This document shows positions 63,930 through 64,000 of a stretch of 64,000 nt of DNA, one piece after another. The number at the start of each line of letters is the position of its first letter. Position 1 is the first letter of the stretch. The stretch comes from CAZZEX01 sp964653285 (GTDB taxonomy: Bacteria; Chloroflexota; Anaerolineae; B4-G1). Made by a program: the position numbers and the translations under genes. The notes beneath the pieces are model-generated. The model was not told where the DNA came from, ran no database searches, and saw only the letters and a program-made list of their open reading frames with translations. The DNA lies in the NCBI GenBank assembly GCA_964653285.1, contig CAZZEX010000006.1:15571-79570 (forward strand), read 5' to 3'.

Positions 63930-64000
63930 CTAATCTGCTCCAGCGAACAGTTCCGGGTGATACTGGCGAGCAAGCTCGACGTATTCTAGCACAACTCGCT
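63930..64000 (-). CDS. Possible C-terminal end of a gene beyond the window edge
   Basis: A minus-strand frame open to the window edge reads RVVLEYVELARQYHPELFAG and stops at 63930. The text looks protein-like but is too short to identify. Confidence 0.25.
   Translation of the reverse strand, partial: RVVLEYVELARQYHPELFAGAD

Noticed and set aside
1..64000. tRNA, rRNA or CRISPR arrays
   Set aside because: I found no T-arm-like text with acceptor pairing, no rRNA sequence and no regularly spaced 25-40-base repeats with unique spacers. The tandem arrays present have no spacers.

Overview
The window is GC-rich chromosomal DNA from a bacterium that I place, by inference, in the Chloroflexota, most likely an Anaerolineae-type lineage. 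The hints are a DHH-CBS-poly(A)-polymerase fusion tRNA nucleotidyltransferase, ruvB next to a DUF2905 gene, a membrane-anchored YvcK, GerW-like proteins beside Yip1-like membrane proteins, lipoproteins with Thr-Pro linkers, and many dispersed short palindromic repeats. There is no rRNA, tRNA, CRISPR array, intact insertion sequence or prophage.

Layout. (1) 1-3822, minus strand: a ribose-type ABC importer (ATPase, two permeases, lipoprotein substrate-binding protein cut by the window edge). (2) 3823-4206: back-to-back promoters with repeated TGTCAA/TTGACA and GTTAACC motifs. (3) 4207-10735, plus strand: E1-alpha and E1-beta of a thiamine-dependent 2-oxoacid/acetoin dehydrogenase, a corrinoid protein, a non-pyrrolysine MttB-family methyltransferase, a zinc-ribbon protein, a broken UroD-family gene and the E2 acyltransferase. 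This mixed operon is the most unusual metabolic unit. (4) 10830-14055: DUF2905-ruvB, upp and a WecA-like glycosyl-1-phosphate transferase. (5) 14099-19367, minus: yvcK-gap-pgk-tpiA-membrane peptidase, a glycolysis unit with its presumed regulator. (6) 19616-23400: MoxR, DUF58 and DUF4129 genes. (7) 23401-23762: a promoter followed by a gene-free stretch that folds like a 6S-type RNA.

(8) 23763-34125, minus: a nuclease/phosphatase-fold gene, then a long run with a glycosyltransferase, a serine protease and a detached copy of its N-terminal domain, a TPR protein, a degenerate metallo-beta-lactamase fold, an AlaX-like editing protein, a histidine kinase and two deoxynucleoside kinases. (9) 34531-36475: the first 36 codons of an acyl-CoA dehydrogenase followed by intact etfBA. 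(10) 36641-39741: DUF2085, then pgeF-yggS-yggT-yggU. (11) 39773-42956, minus: a response regulator and a membrane NACHT/HEAT ATPase with Arg in place of the P-loop Lys. (12) 42957-50792: a candidate small RNA, a coiled-coil zinc ribbon protein, lgt, two Yip1-like and two GerW-like proteins, the DHH-CBS-PAP enzyme and a nucleotidyltransferase-type toxin-antitoxin candidate. (13) 50937-56413: ltaE, a leaderless lytic transglycosylase and a DrrAB-like ABC exporter. (14) 56558-63559, minus: an Asp-box/YCF48-like lipoprotein and two von Willebrand factor A membrane proteins, one frameshifted. The window ends in a decayed IS200/RAYT transposase.

Two themes cross the window. First, many spacers carry their own short-period repeat (7 to 19 bases), some folding into perfect hairpins. 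Second, palindromic repeats (C-run/G-run and CCTGAGC-CGAAGG types) have entered coding regions, usually in frame as Gly/Pro-rich peptides, and once at the point of a frameshift. Several genes survive only as remnants (UroD, acyl-CoA dehydrogenase, YgiT, RAYT), so the accessory part of the genome appears to be eroding by small deletions.
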